Made by a program: the position numbers and the translations under genes | The notes under the pieces: model-generated | What the model was told of the DNA's origin: nothing | The model's input: only the letters and a program-made list of their open reading frames with translations | Database searches by the model: none | Shown here: positions 17,493-25,821 of the stretch, piece by piece | Layout: each line of letters begins with the position of its first letter | Numbering within the stretch: position 1 is the first letter of the stretch | Source of the DNA: Oceanospirillum sp964342385 | GTDB taxonomy: Bacteria; Pseudomonadota; Gammaproteobacteria; Pseudomonadales; Halomonadaceae | Direction: 5' to 3' | Assembly: GCA_964342385.1 (NCBI GenBank) | Contig: CAYFGP010000013.1 | Span: 10,513 to 74,512, forward strand | Length of the DNA stretch: 64,000 nt

Positions 17493-17577
17493 ACACTTAC
17501 ATGCAAATGTTTCGATATTTTTTGGCCAATGGCTGAAGCATGAAACCATTTGCTAAAGAGAAACGTTTGTGTGGATG
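17493..17577. repeat. Dispersed structured repeat, copy A
   Basis: Shares a 33-base core (17531-17563, beginning GGCTGAAG) with 30/33 identity to a second copy at 51348-51380, plus TTTCGATAT at matching distance upstream. The ends are weakly inverted. It is intergenic, upstream of the GGDEF gene. No coding frame. Confidence 0.7.
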
Positions 17578-17758
17578 CTTATTAAAGACTCTGTAGCAAT
17601 GGATTAGATAAAAATATATGCCCTCTTTTTAATCTCTTTATTCAGTAATAGTAATCGGTGCCGATATCTATCTTGTTTAGCGTTTAATACAGACAAAACG
17701 TGCGTATAGGCAAAATATGTTCAGGCATCATCGTTATCGCCTTAGCCAGTCCAAGAGA

Positions 17759-17947
17759 ATGAATATGAAGCACTGGTTAGCTATTATTCAAAGCGTATTA
17801 GCCGCCTTTATTGGTGTGCAAAAAGAAGAGAAGCGTCGGGAGGATTTTAATGCAAATTCGCCCTGGCCTTTTATCGTCACAGGTATTGTGATGACACTAC
17901 TCTTTGTACTCTTATTGGTACTACTGGTACGTTGGCTGACCAGCTAA
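17759..17947 (+). CDS. DUF2970 small membrane protein
   Basis: About 62 residues from MNMKHWLAIIQSVLAAFIGVQKEEKRREDFN to the membrane helix FIVTGIVMTLLFVLLLVLLVRWL. This is the DUF2970 pattern: an N-terminal amphipathic 'SVLAAFIGVQ' block followed by one C-terminal transmembrane helix. Such genes are often found near cytochrome oxidase genes in gammaproteobacteria, as here, but their role is unknown. The start is uncertain: 17717, 17759 and 17765 are all possible. AAGAG upstream supports the inner ones. Confidence 0.72.
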   Translation: MNMKHWLAIIQSVLAAFIGVQKEEKRREDFNANSPWPFIVTGIVMTLLFVLLLVLLVRWLTS

Positions 17948-18076
17948 CACAGACTAACACGCCCGATAAAACGTCTAAAAATCAATCAGATAAAACCAGA
18001 CCCTTCATTTTAAAAATCATTTCTGATACGACTTTCATAGTCTAATTTTCCAACAATCACAGAATTTTTTCTTTGC

Positions 18077-18104
18077 TTGTTGGCTGAAAAACCCCGTCTA
18101 TACT
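18077..18104 (+). promoter_or_regulatory. Putative sigma-70 promoter of the cox operon
   Basis: TTGTTG, a 16-base spacer, then TATACT. It lies about 150 bases before the coxB start codon, leaving a long leader containing the short palindromic stretch around 18149-18190. Matches are 3/6 and 5/6 to consensus, so moderate. Confidence 0.4.
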
Positions 18105-18251
18105 CAAGCTAAATCATACTGTTTTACACAGTTTTGATGATCATCGCTGCAGCCCTTTCGGACGCAGTCCCATTAGCGGGAGTCCTATAAAATAATATGC
18201 GGGCAGACAGCATAAGACCTTATTAGCCAGCCGAATAGAGCAGGTGGGCCT

Positions 18252-19406
18252 ATGGACACGTTAAGGGATATAGGCGGTAGACCCCATGCCCAGGGTTTGC
18301 CTTATAAAGCCTTTGTATTACTGCTGTGGGCATTTCCCTCAATCAGCCACGCCGACTGGGAGCTGAATATGCCTGTCGGGGTCACCGAAGTCAGTGAATC
18401 GGTTTATTCCCTGCATATGACCATCTTCTGGGTCTGTGTAGTCATCGCTTTGATTGTCTTTGGTGTCATGTTCTGGTCGATCTTCCATCACCGCAAGTCC
18501 AAGGGTGCAAAACCGGCAGAGTTTCATGAAAGCACCACCGTTGAGATCATCTGGACCATTATTCCCCTGCTGATTCTGGTGGGTATGGCGGTCCCCGCAA
18601 CGGCAACTCTGAGGCAGATGTACGATACCTCAGAAGCCGAAGTGGATATCCAGATCACAGGTTATCAATGGAAGTGGCGTTACCAATATCTGAATGAAGA
18701 GATCGATTTCTTCAGTAATCTCACCACTCCCAAAGAGCAGATCGAAAATCAGGCGGAAAAAACCGACACCTACTTGCTAGAGGTTGATAATCCTCTGGTG
18801 CTGCCCGTAGGTAAAAAAGTGCGTTTTCTGCTCACTTCCAATGATGTGATTCACTCCTGGTGGATTCCCGACTTTGCCGTAAAAAAAGACGCCATTCCCG
18901 GCTTTATCAACGAGGCCTGGACCAAGATCGATAAACCCGGCACCTATCGTGGCCAATGCGCCGAACTGTGCGGTAAAGATCATGGCTTTATGCCGATTGT
19001 TGTCGTGGCCATGAATGATAACGATTACTCCTCCTGGGTGGCCCAACAACAGGCCGCCAAGCAAGCGAAAGCCGCTTCGGCCGAAAAAGAGTGGACTCTG
19101 GCTGAGCTGATGACCAAGGGTGAACAGGTCTACAACACTGCCTGTGCCGCCTGTCACCAAGCCAATGGTGCAGGCATACCTGGGGCTTTCCCGGCCTTAA
19201 AAGGCAGTGTGATGGCGACACAGGATAAAGCCGCTCATATCGATATCGTACTGAACGGTAAAGCCGGTACGGCCATGGCCGCCTATGGCAGTCAGTTTGA
19301 TGCCGTGGACCTCGCCGCCGTGATCACCTACGAACGTAACGCCTGGGGCAATGACACCGGAGAGCTGGTGACACCTCAGGAGATTAAACAGATTCAGGGC
19401 CAGTAG
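18252..19406 (+). CDS. coxB: Cytochrome c oxidase subunit II with fused cytochrome c domain
   Basis: 384 residues. A signal-like N-terminus and two membrane helices (about 55-80 and 95-120) precede the cupredoxin domain. The CuA ligands are visible in VIHSWWIPDF and CAELCGKDHGFM (Cys, Glu, Cys, His, Met). A C-terminal domain has the haem-binding CAACH at about 298-302, so it is a caa3/aa3-type subunit II that takes electrons from cytochrome c through its own haem. A ribosome-binding AGGTGG precedes the ATG. First gene of an oxidase operon laid out as in Pseudomonas aeruginosa PA0105 onward. Confidence 0.97.
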   Translation: MDTLRDIGGRPHAQGLPYKAFVLLLWAFPSISHADWELNMPVGVTEVSESVYSLHMTIFWVCVVIALIVFGVMFWSIFHHRKSKGAKPAEFHESTTVEIIWTIIPLLILVGMAVPATATLRQMYDTSEAEVDIQITGYQWKWRYQYLNEEIDFFSNLTTPKEQIENQAEKTDTYLLEVDNPLVLPVGKKVRFLLTSNDVIHSWWIPDFAVKKDAIPGFINEAWTKIDKPGTYRGQCAELCGKDHGFMPIVVVAMNDNDYSSWVAQQQAAKQAKAASAEKEWTLAELMTKGEQVYNTACAACHQANGAGIPGAFPALKGSVMATQDKAAHIDIVLNGKAGTAMAAYGSQFDAVDLAAVITYERNAWGNDTGELVTPQEIKQIQGQ

Positions 19407-19424
19407 GTCAGCAGAAGGAGCAGG

Positions 19425-21011
19425 ATGATGAATGATATGACCCAACCTGAGCTGATGCATGGCCACCACGGCCCGGCTCAAGGCTTAACCCGCTGGTTGT
19501 ACACCACCAACCATAAAGACATAGGCACCCTTTACCTATGGTTCAGTTTTGCCATGTTTCTGATTGGCGGTTGTATGGCCCTGGTGATTCGCAGCGAACT
19601 CTTTCAACCGGGTTTGCAGCTTGTTGACCCCGAGTTCTTTAATCAGATGACCACCATGCATGGCCTGATTATGGTGTTTGGTGCCGTGATGCCCGCCTTT
19701 GTCGGCCTCGCCAACTGGATGATTCCACTGATGGTAGGCGCACCGGATATGGCACTGCCCAGAATGAATAATCTTAGTTTCTGGATACTGCCATTTGCCT
19801 TTGCCATGTTGCTGTCGACGCTGTTGATGGAAGGCGGCGGTCCTAACTTTGGCTGGACTTTTTATGCTCCGCTTTCTACCACTTATGCGCCACCCAGTGT
19901 GACCTTCTTTATCTTCTCAGTGCATATGATGGGTATCAGCTCCATTATGGGTGCGATCAATGTCATCGCCACCATTTTGAATATGCGCGCACCGGGCATG
20001 ACCATGATGAAGATGCCACTGTTTGTCTGGACCTGGCTGATTACCGCCTTCCTGCTGATTGCTGTGATGCCGGTACTGGCCGGTGTGATTACCATGATGT
20101 TGATGGACATTCACTTTGGTACCAGCTTCTTTGATGCCGGTGGTGGCGGTGATCCGGTCCTGTTCCAGCACTTGTTCTGGTTCTTTGGTCACCCGGAAGT
20201 GTACATTATGATTTTGCCCGCCTTTGGCATCATCTCTCATATAGTGCCCGCCTTCAGCCGTAAACGCCTGTTTGGTTACGCCTCCATGGTATACGCCACG
20301 GCATCCATCGCGCTACTATCGTTTGTAGTCTGGGCGCACCATATGTTTACTGTGGGATTGCCGTTAGCCGGTGAGCTGTTCTTTATGTATTCCACCATGT
20401 TGATCGCCGTCCCCACCGGGGTGAAGGTGTTTAACTGGATCAGCACCATGTTCCGAGGCGCTATCAGCTTTGAAACGCCTATGCTGTTTGCCATCGGCTT
20501 TATTGTGCTGTTTACCATCGGTGGTTTCTCTGGCCTGATGCTGGCCATTGCACCGGCGGACTTCCAATATCACGATACTTATTTTGTCGTAGCTCACTTC
20601 CACTATGTACTGGTACCGGGTGCAGTGTTCTCCATTATCGCCGGAGCTTACTACTGGCTGCCGAAGTGGACCGGGAATATGTACAACGAGCGCTTGGGTC
20701 AGTGGCACTTCTGGCTCTCGATGATCGGTGTAAACCTGACCTTTTTCCCAATGCACTTTATTGGCCTGGCTGGTATGCCTCGTCGTATTCCTGACTACGC
20801 CCTGCAGTTTGCTGACTTCAATATGGTCGCCAGTATTGGAGGCTTTATGTTCGGCTTCAGTCAGCTGCTATTTTTATACATAGTGATTAAGTGCATTAAA
20901 GGTGGCGAGAAGGCCGAAGCAAAACCCTGGGAAGGGGCTGAAGGCTTGGAATGGCAGGTAGCCTCTCCTGCGCCCTATCACACCTTTGCTCAGCCACCAC
21001 GCATCGATTGA
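19425..21011 (+). CDS. coxA: Cytochrome c oxidase subunit I
   Basis: 528 residues with twelve membrane helices, the catalytic subunit of the haem-copper oxidase that reduces oxygen and pumps protons. Family landmarks are visible: TTNHKDIGTLY at the start, GHPEVYIMILPAFGIISHIV (His and Tyr of the CuB site and cross-link), WAHHMFTVG (the two CuB His), and YHDTYFVVAHFHYVLV (haem ligands). The K-channel and D-channel type residues expected of an A-family enzyme appear present (HPEVY with Glu; N-x-D region GANWMIPLMVGAPDMALPRMNNLSFW). It starts 18 bases after coxB. The gene's last codons form the first unit of a 15-bp tandem array. Confidence 0.98.
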   Translation: MMNDMTQPELMHGHHGPAQGLTRWLYTTNHKDIGTLYLWFSFAMFLIGGCMALVIRSELFQPGLQLVDPEFFNQMTTMHGLIMVFGAVMPAFVGLANWMIPLMVGAPDMALPRMNNLSFWILPFAFAMLLSTLLMEGGGPNFGWTFYAPLSTTYAPPSVTFFIFSVHMMGISSIMGAINVIATILNMRAPGMTMMKMPLFVWTWLITAFLLIAVMPVLAGVITMMLMDIHFGTSFFDAGGGGDPVLFQHLFWFFGHPEVYIMILPAFGIISHIVPAFSRKRLFGYASMVYATASIALLSFVVWAHHMFTVGLPLAGELFFMYSTMLIAVPTGVKVFNWISTMFRGAISFETPMLFAIGFIVLFTIGGFSGLMLAIAPADFQYHDTYFVVAHFHYVLVPGAVFSIIAGAYYWLPKWTGNMYNERLGQWHFWLSMIGVNLTFFPMHFIGLAGMPRRIPDYALQFADFNMVASIGGFMFGFSQLLFLYIVIKCIKGGEKAEAKPWEGAEGLEWQVASPAPYHTFAQPPRID

Positions 21012-21062
21012 GTAGCTATCAATTGAATATCTATCGGTTAAATGCCTATCGATAAAATGCAT
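21003..21062 (+). repeat. 15-bp tandem array spanning the coxA stop codon (4 units)
   Basis: Four consecutive 15-bp units starting at 21003, 21018, 21033 and 21048, from ATCGATTGAGTAGCT to ATCGATAAAATGCAT. Unit 1 contains the last two sense codons and the stop TGA of coxA. Because 15 is a multiple of three, units 2 and 3 place TGA and TAA at the same in-frame position. Confidence 0.85.
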
Positions 21063-21132
21063 GGCGGCTAAGTAAGACAATTATTATTCGCTGCACTGAA
21101 TGGCTTCCAAAACAGGAAGTCGGGAGGTAAGC

Positions 21133-21798
21133 ATGAAAGATCAGAATCCACATAAAACCACGGTGAGCAAATTGGTGCTCGCCACCTTGGGCATGTTTCT
21201 GTTCGGCTTTTTGTTAGTGCCTTTATACGATGTCTTTTGCGAGATTACCGGGTTAAATGGCAAAGTCAGCAACACGGCCTACGTAGAAAAAGAGGGCTTT
21301 ACCGTTGACCCTAACCGTAAGGTCACGGTGCAATTTCTCACCAATACCAATGCCAATATGAACTGGCTATTTGAAGCTGAAGCACGTTCTATTCAGGTTC
21401 ACCCGGGTGAGCTCAGCCGGGTCAGCTTTAAAGTGGTTAACCCCTCACTCAAACGTATGACGGCTCAGGCCGTGCCTAGTGTCAGTCCCTCAGAGGGCGC
21501 AGAGTATCTGCTAAAAACCCAGTGTTTCTGTTTTGAACAGCAGGAACTGGGGGCCGGGGCCAGCCAACAGATGACACTGCTATTTCGGGTTGATCCCAAT
21601 CTACCGCAACATATTAAAACCCTGACACTGGCTTATACCCTGTTCGATATCAGCGATACCCGCTCTGTAAGCAGTATTGCTCAGCTTGATCCTGCAGAAG
21701 CCCATCAACCTGAGCCAAGACGATCAGCAGATCACAGCACAGATACCGCCCCATCAATCCATGCACAAGACACCATACTCCTGGCCGGAGGATATTGA
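21133..21798 (+). CDS. ctaG: Cytochrome c oxidase assembly protein Cox11/CtaG (CuB insertion)
   Basis: 221 residues: a short cytoplasmic start, one membrane helix (LVLATLGMFLFGFLLVPLYDVFCEITG, about 12-38) and a periplasmic immunoglobulin-like domain. The copper-binding motif CFCF is present in TQCFCFEQQEL. Cox11 delivers copper to the CuB centre of subunit I. Start at 21133 is chosen because GGGAGG lies just upstream; an ATG at 21100 has none. Located between coxA and coxC as in other proteobacterial oxidase clusters. The tail after LFDIS is longer and more polar than usual and likely disordered. Confidence 0.94.
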   Translation: MKDQNPHKTTVSKLVLATLGMFLFGFLLVPLYDVFCEITGLNGKVSNTAYVEKEGFTVDPNRKVTVQFLTNTNANMNWLFEAEARSIQVHPGELSRVSFKVVNPSLKRMTAQAVPSVSPSEGAEYLLKTQCFCFEQQELGAGASQQMTLLFRVDPNLPQHIKTLTLAYTLFDISDTRSVSSIAQLDPAEAHQPEPRRSADHSTDTAPSIHAQDTILLAGGY

Positions 21799-21799
21799 G

Positions 21800-22705
21800 A
21801 TGAGTAGCACACACGCTCAATCAGATCATGACGATCACGCCCAAAGTTACTACGTGCCCGCCCAGAGCCACTGGCCTATCGTGGCTGCGATTGGCCTCTT
21901 CCTGCTAATGTTTGGCACTGGCAATATGATTAACGAACCAGACAGCGCCTTACGCTGGTTGGGAGTAATCGGTTTTCTAATCATTGTCTGGATGTTTTTT
22001 GGTTGGTTTGGCACCGTCGCCAAAGAAAGTATGGATGGCCTTTATGATGAACAGATGGACCGCTCCTTCCGCTGGGGTATGGGCTGGTTTATCTTCTCAG
22101 AGGTGATGTTCTTTGCGGCTTTCTTTGGGGCACTATTTTACGTGCGCCAATTGGCCATCCCATGGCTTGCCGGTGAAGGCAGCAATGCCATGACCCACGA
22201 GCTATTATGGCCTGGCTTTATCGCAGAATGGCCGTTAATGACTACGCCTGATGCAGAGAAGTTTCCTGGACCAGAGCAAATCATTAACCCTTGGCACCTC
22301 CCCTTGATTAATACCCTGCTGCTGGTTTCTTCCAGCGTTACCCTAACTTGGGCACACCATGCGCTACAAAAAGATAATCGCCCCGTAGTGATTCGCTGGT
22401 TAGCGATTACTTTAGCATTGGGTGTACTATTTTTAATTATTCAAGCAGAAGAGTATATCGAGGCTTATACCGAACTGGGCCTGACCTTAGCCTCAGGGAT
22501 TTACGGCGGCACCTTCTTTATTCTGACCGGCTTCCACGGCCTGCACGTCACCATGGGCAGTATTATCCTATTGGTGATGTTAGTGAGGATTATGAAAGGG
22601 CACTTTGATGCCAAACATCACTTTGGTTTTGAAGCCGCAGCCTGGTATTGGCACTTTGTCGATGTGGTCTGGCTGGGACTATTCCTGTTTGTTTATGTGT
22701 TCTGA
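21800..22705 (+). CDS. coxC: Cytochrome c oxidase subunit III
   Basis: 301 residues with seven membrane helices. Family features are SYYVPAQSHWPIVAAIGLF near the N-terminus, RWGMGWFIFSEVMFFAAFFGALFYVR, GTFFILTGFHGLHVTMG and the C-terminal FGFEAAAWYWHFVDVVWLGLFLFVYVF. The protein stabilises the catalytic core and the proton uptake path. The start is one base after the cox11 stop, preceded by GGAGG within the end of cox11, so the two are translationally coupled. A longer upstream frame in this phase overlaps cox11 and is not used. Confidence 0.97.
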   Translation: MSSTHAQSDHDDHAQSYYVPAQSHWPIVAAIGLFLLMFGTGNMINEPDSALRWLGVIGFLIIVWMFFGWFGTVAKESMDGLYDEQMDRSFRWGMGWFIFSEVMFFAAFFGALFYVRQLAIPWLAGEGSNAMTHELLWPGFIAEWPLMTTPDAEKFPGPEQIINPWHLPLINTLLLVSSSVTLTWAHHALQKDNRPVVIRWLAITLALGVLFLIIQAEEYIEAYTELGLTLASGIYGGTFFILTGFHGLHVTMGSIILLVMLVRIMKGHFDAKHHFGFEAAAWYWHFVDVVWLGLFLFVYVF

Positions 22706-22752
22706 CCCTAAAAAGGGCACCACTCATAAGACCCTTTAACTTCTCGGTTCTC

Positions 22753-22962
22753 TTACCAGGGAGCCTGAGAGGTTAAGGCCCCTGTGCCAAAACCATACAC
22801 CAAACAAACCAACAACATTACGGTCAAAGAGATACGGAACTTTAACGATGTCAGTAAGCGTAAGCTATTTTCACTACTGGCAGGTTTTAACAGGAAAAAC
22901 AGCCCACAGGCCAAACTCAAAAGAATTGCCACAAACAGCAGTAAAATCAGTGGTTTCAGCAT
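22753..22962 (-). CDS. DUF2909 twin-helix membrane protein
   Basis: 69 residues: helix 1 (LKPLILLLFVAILLSLACGLFFLL), a short loop with RLLTSLKFRIS, and helix 2 (LTVMLLVCLVYGFGTGAL). This is the DUF2909 pattern found on the opposite strand between coxC and SURF1 in pseudomonads (PA0109 position). Start set at the second of two adjacent ATG codons, six bases after AGGAG. Function unknown; its constant association with oxidase genes suggests a role in oxidase assembly or stability. Confidence 0.8.
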   Translation of the reverse strand: MLKPLILLLFVAILLSLACGLFFLLKPASSENSLRLLTSLKFRISLTVMLLVCLVYGFGTGALTSQAPW

Positions 22963-23041
22963 CATAAACTCCTGTATCAGATCTTTTGGAAAGATGATCT
23001 GGTAGCTAAAGCATAAGCCATTACCAAAGGACAAACGACTT

Positions 23042-23845
23042 TTGCCTCTATCTAATACCTCTCTTCCCAAGCCAATTAAGGCATCAATAAGCAAACGCCA
23101 GTTCTGCTATCACTCACTGGTACTGTTGGTTCTGATGCTGTGTTTTAACTTGGGTTTATGGCAGCTGGATAGAGCGGAAGAAAAGCGTTTAATATTGGAT
23201 CAGATCTCGGTAGGCGAACAAAACCCTCTGCCATTTACAACTTTCTACCAGCAATACCTAAATGCTACGAACAAGGTACAAAAAAGATCTGGCAATGGCT
23301 TTAAGTATCAACATATCCAGCTTTCTGGTCGCTATCATGCGGACAAAAGCTTTATTCTGGATAATAGAACCTATCAGGGCAAAGCAGGTTACCATCTACT
23401 GACACTGTTTGAAGCAGCACATCCAGAGCCTGTTTGGCTATTAGTCAATCGAGGCTGGATTGCCGCACCGCGTTTACGCAGTGAACGCCCCCAGTTTGCA
23501 ACACCCAGCGACACAGTCACCTTGCAGGTTCAGCTTAATACTCCAACAACAACTCAAAGCTACCCGCCTGAAACAGAGCAATGGCCTGTGCGTTTACAGC
23601 AACTGGATTGGGTTCAACTGGATAAACTCAACCAACGTGCATTACTGCCCTATGAATTTCGTTTAATCGATAACCAACAGTCAGGTGTGCAGCAGGCTCA
23701 ACCCGTTTTCCCTCGTTTAACACCCGAAAAACATCAGGGTTATGCCCTACAATGGTTCTCCTTGTTTAGCGTACTCCTACTATTCTGGGCTAGCCCTTAT
23801 TGGCTACCCAGACTTAAACAAATCCTGCTTTCTGCAAAATCATAA
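23042..23845 (+). CDS. SURF1-family oxidase assembly protein
   Basis: 267 residues with an N-terminal membrane helix (SLVLLVLMLCFNLGLWQLDRAEEKR), a periplasmic domain and a C-terminal helix (WFSLFSVLLLFWASPYWLPRL), the two-helix SURF1 layout. Signature segments are GRYHADKSFILDNRTYQGKAGYHLLTLF and WLLVNRGWIAAPRLRSE. SURF1 helps insert haem a into subunit I. The start is TTG (no usable in-frame ATG before the first helix), with AAAGGA upstream. Divergent from the DUF2909 gene, so the two share a promoter region of about 80 bases. Confidence 0.88.
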   Translation: MPLSNTSLPKPIKASISKRQFCYHSLVLLVLMLCFNLGLWQLDRAEEKRLILDQISVGEQNPLPFTTFYQQYLNATNKVQKRSGNGFKYQHIQLSGRYHADKSFILDNRTYQGKAGYHLLTLFEAAHPEPVWLLVNRGWIAAPRLRSERPQFATPSDTVTLQVQLNTPTTTQSYPPETEQWPVRLQQLDWVQLDKLNQRALLPYEFRLIDNQQSGVQQAQPVFPRLTPEKHQGYALQWFSLFSVLLLFWASPYWLPRLKQILLSAKS

Positions 23846-24050
23846 ACACTTCATAGCAAATTTCAGCCTTGCCAAATCAATCAGGGATAAAACAGCGCAA
23901 CTCCAAAAATCTCTGCTAGCTTAAAAAGTAAGCGTTCTGAAAAGAGCACTGCAATTGACCTGTTACTGCAAAATATCTGTTTTTGCAGCATGGAATAACC
24001 CTGTAAAAAACAATAAGAAACGCCTCACGGGATGAGGTAGGGAGCATGTT

Positions 24051-24647
24051 ATGCATATTTTGTCGGAGCAGCAGATTCGACGGAACCGCCGTCGCCTATC
24101 GCTGCTGCTTATCCTACTGCTGATCCCCTTTATCCTGGCCTCGTTAATGGTCCGTTTTGAGGTCTGGCTACCGACTAACAGTGTCAATAATGGAGACTTT
24201 TTGCAGGACAAAGAGCCTTTTTATCGCTGGCCCTGGCAAGCTCAGGACAGTTTTCCAGATGTGCTCAAGCAACACTGGTTACTGGTTCTGGTGAATCATC
24301 ACGAATGTCAGGGAGAGTGCCAGCATTGGCAGCAACAGTTACAACAGATTCATAAAGCGTTAGGCAAAGAAGGGAATCGGGTACGCCGGGTATTTCTACA
24401 ACCCGTATTAACCGCCACAGGCTTACCCGCCACGCCAGAAGGCATGGGAGATCAATCGATTCGTCAGTGGCATGGGTTAACCATGTCCAACCCAGATTGG
24501 CAGGCACGTCCCTGGTTAGGCAAAGACTATCAAGTATTGATTGTGGACCCTATGGGTAATCTGGTGACCGGCTATGCAGCCAGTCACTCCGGTCGGGATC
24601 TGTTAAGAGACCTGCGCCGTTTACTCAAAGCCTCTTCAGCCGGGTAA
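24051..24647 (+). CDS. Sco-like/thioredoxin-fold protein of the oxidase cluster
   Basis: 198 residues: a basic N-terminus, one membrane helix (LSLLLILLLIPFILASLMV, about 16-34) and a periplasmic domain. HHECQGECQHW places Cys86 and Cys90 in a CxxxC arrangement, like the copper site of Sco proteins, and VLIVDPMGNLVTGYAASHSGRDLLRDLRRLL resembles the last strands and helix of a Sco/thioredoxin fold, with a His that could be the third ligand. It occupies the PA0111 position of the Pseudomonas cluster, annotated hypothetical there. A role in copper delivery to CuA, or as the thiol reductant for it, is inferred. No separate senC gene follows in this window. Confidence 0.7.
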   Translation: MHILSEQQIRRNRRRLSLLLILLLIPFILASLMVRFEVWLPTNSVNNGDFLQDKEPFYRWPWQAQDSFPDVLKQHWLLVLVNHHECQGECQHWQQQLQQIHKALGKEGNRVRRVFLQPVLTATGLPATPEGMGDQSIRQWHGLTMSNPDWQARPWLGKDYQVLIVDPMGNLVTGYAASHSGRDLLRDLRRLLKASSAG

Positions 24648-24708
24648 TCCCAACACATAACAATCTGTTGTCGCGTCATTACTGCCCTCAAGACACAAGG
24701 AGGAGATG

Positions 24709-25821
24709 ATGCTTAGAAGAACTTCTTTCACATCTGCCGTCAGAGCCAGTCAACTCGGAGTATTACTGGCCGTTTTGGTTATAGGATTAGGAGCCTGGAC
24801 CCGCCTGGTTGACGCCGGTCTCGGCTGTCCTGACTGGCCTGGTTGTTACGGCCAGTTAATTGTCCCCACTACACCTGAGCAGTTAGCACGGGCGGCCGAG
24901 CTCTTCCCCGGTCATATCGTGGAAGCAAGCAAAGGCTGGCCAGAGATGATCCACCGTTATGCCGCCGCGACTCTGGGATTATTGATACTCTTTTTAGCCG
25001 CTCAGGCGCTGCGTAATCGTCATATTAACGGCTACCCGCAGAAACTGAGCTATATCCTGCTTGGCCTGGTCATTCTGCAGGGCATGTTCGGTATGTGGAC
25101 CGTCACCCTGAAACTTTGGCCCCAAGTCGTTGCTCTGCACTTACTCGGCGGTCTAACCACACTCAGCCTGCTCTATATCCTTTCATTAAGACTGAAACGT
25201 CTGGATCAGCGTTTAAACGATATTCAGGGCTGGAGTGAGATGCGCTTTGATAATCTGCTTAATGAACACAGTCAGCAGGAATGGTTTCTGTTGTGGAAGT
25301 TAAGGCACTGGGGTGTTCTGGCCCTGTGTATGCTGATTTTACAGATCGCACTGGGCGGCTGGACCAGCGCCAACTATGCTGCTGTGGCCTGCCCAGATTT
25401 CCCACAATGCCAGGGCCAATGGGCACCTGAGATGTCGATGGAACAAGGTTTTAATTTTAATCAAAGGGTGGGGCCGGATTACCTTGGGGGACAGTTAGAT
25501 GGCCCAGCCCGAGTGGCCATTCATCTCACTCATCGTCTGGGGGCTATTGCGACGCTGATTATTGTCGGCGGGATGGCGCTGTATATTATGCGCCGACCAC
25601 TCAACCTGTCCCTGCAACTACGCGCCTTCTGGTTGTTTACCGCACTGGTGCTACAGATCTCCTTGGGCATCGCTAACGTTCTACTTTATTTCCCATTGTC
25701 ATTAGCGGTGATGCACAACCTTGGTGCGGCCTTGATGCTGCTCGTGCTGTGTAATCTGCTCTGGTATCTGTACGCCCTACACCCACCACTGCCTTTTGGG
25801 GAGGCGATTCGTCATGCCTAA
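24709..25821 (+). CDS. ctaA: Haem A synthase (CtaA/COX15 family)
   Basis: 370 residues with eight membrane helices in two repeats. The family motif GLGAWTRLVDAGLGCPDWPGCYGQ (first pair of Cys) and the paired later block GWTSANYAAVACPDFPQCQGQW are clear, as are the haem-ligand histidines in MIHRYAAATLG, VALHLLGG, IHLTHRLGAIA and VMHNLGAALM. The enzyme oxidises a methyl of haem O to give haem A. AAGGAGG lies five bases before this ATG (another ATG three bases earlier is too close). It overlaps ctaB by eight bases. Confidence 0.96.
   Translation: MLRRTSFTSAVRASQLGVLLAVLVIGLGAWTRLVDAGLGCPDWPGCYGQLIVPTTPEQLARAAELFPGHIVEASKGWPEMIHRYAAATLGLLILFLAAQALRNRHINGYPQKLSYILLGLVILQGMFGMWTVTLKLWPQVVALHLLGGLTTLSLLYILSLRLKRLDQRLNDIQGWSEMRFDNLLNEHSQQEWFLLWKLRHWGVLALCMLILQIALGGWTSANYAAVACPDFPQCQGQWAPEMSMEQGFNFNQRVGPDYLGGQLDGPARVAIHLTHRLGAIATLIIVGGMALYIMRRPLNLSLQLRAFWLFTALVLQISLGIANVLLYFPLSLAVMHNLGAALMLLVLCNLLWYLYALHPPLPFGEAIRHA

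Noticed and set aside
21100..21132. Upstream start for cox11 at 21100
   Set aside because: No ribosome-binding site; GGGAGG precedes the ATG at 21133, which also gives the usual N-terminus.
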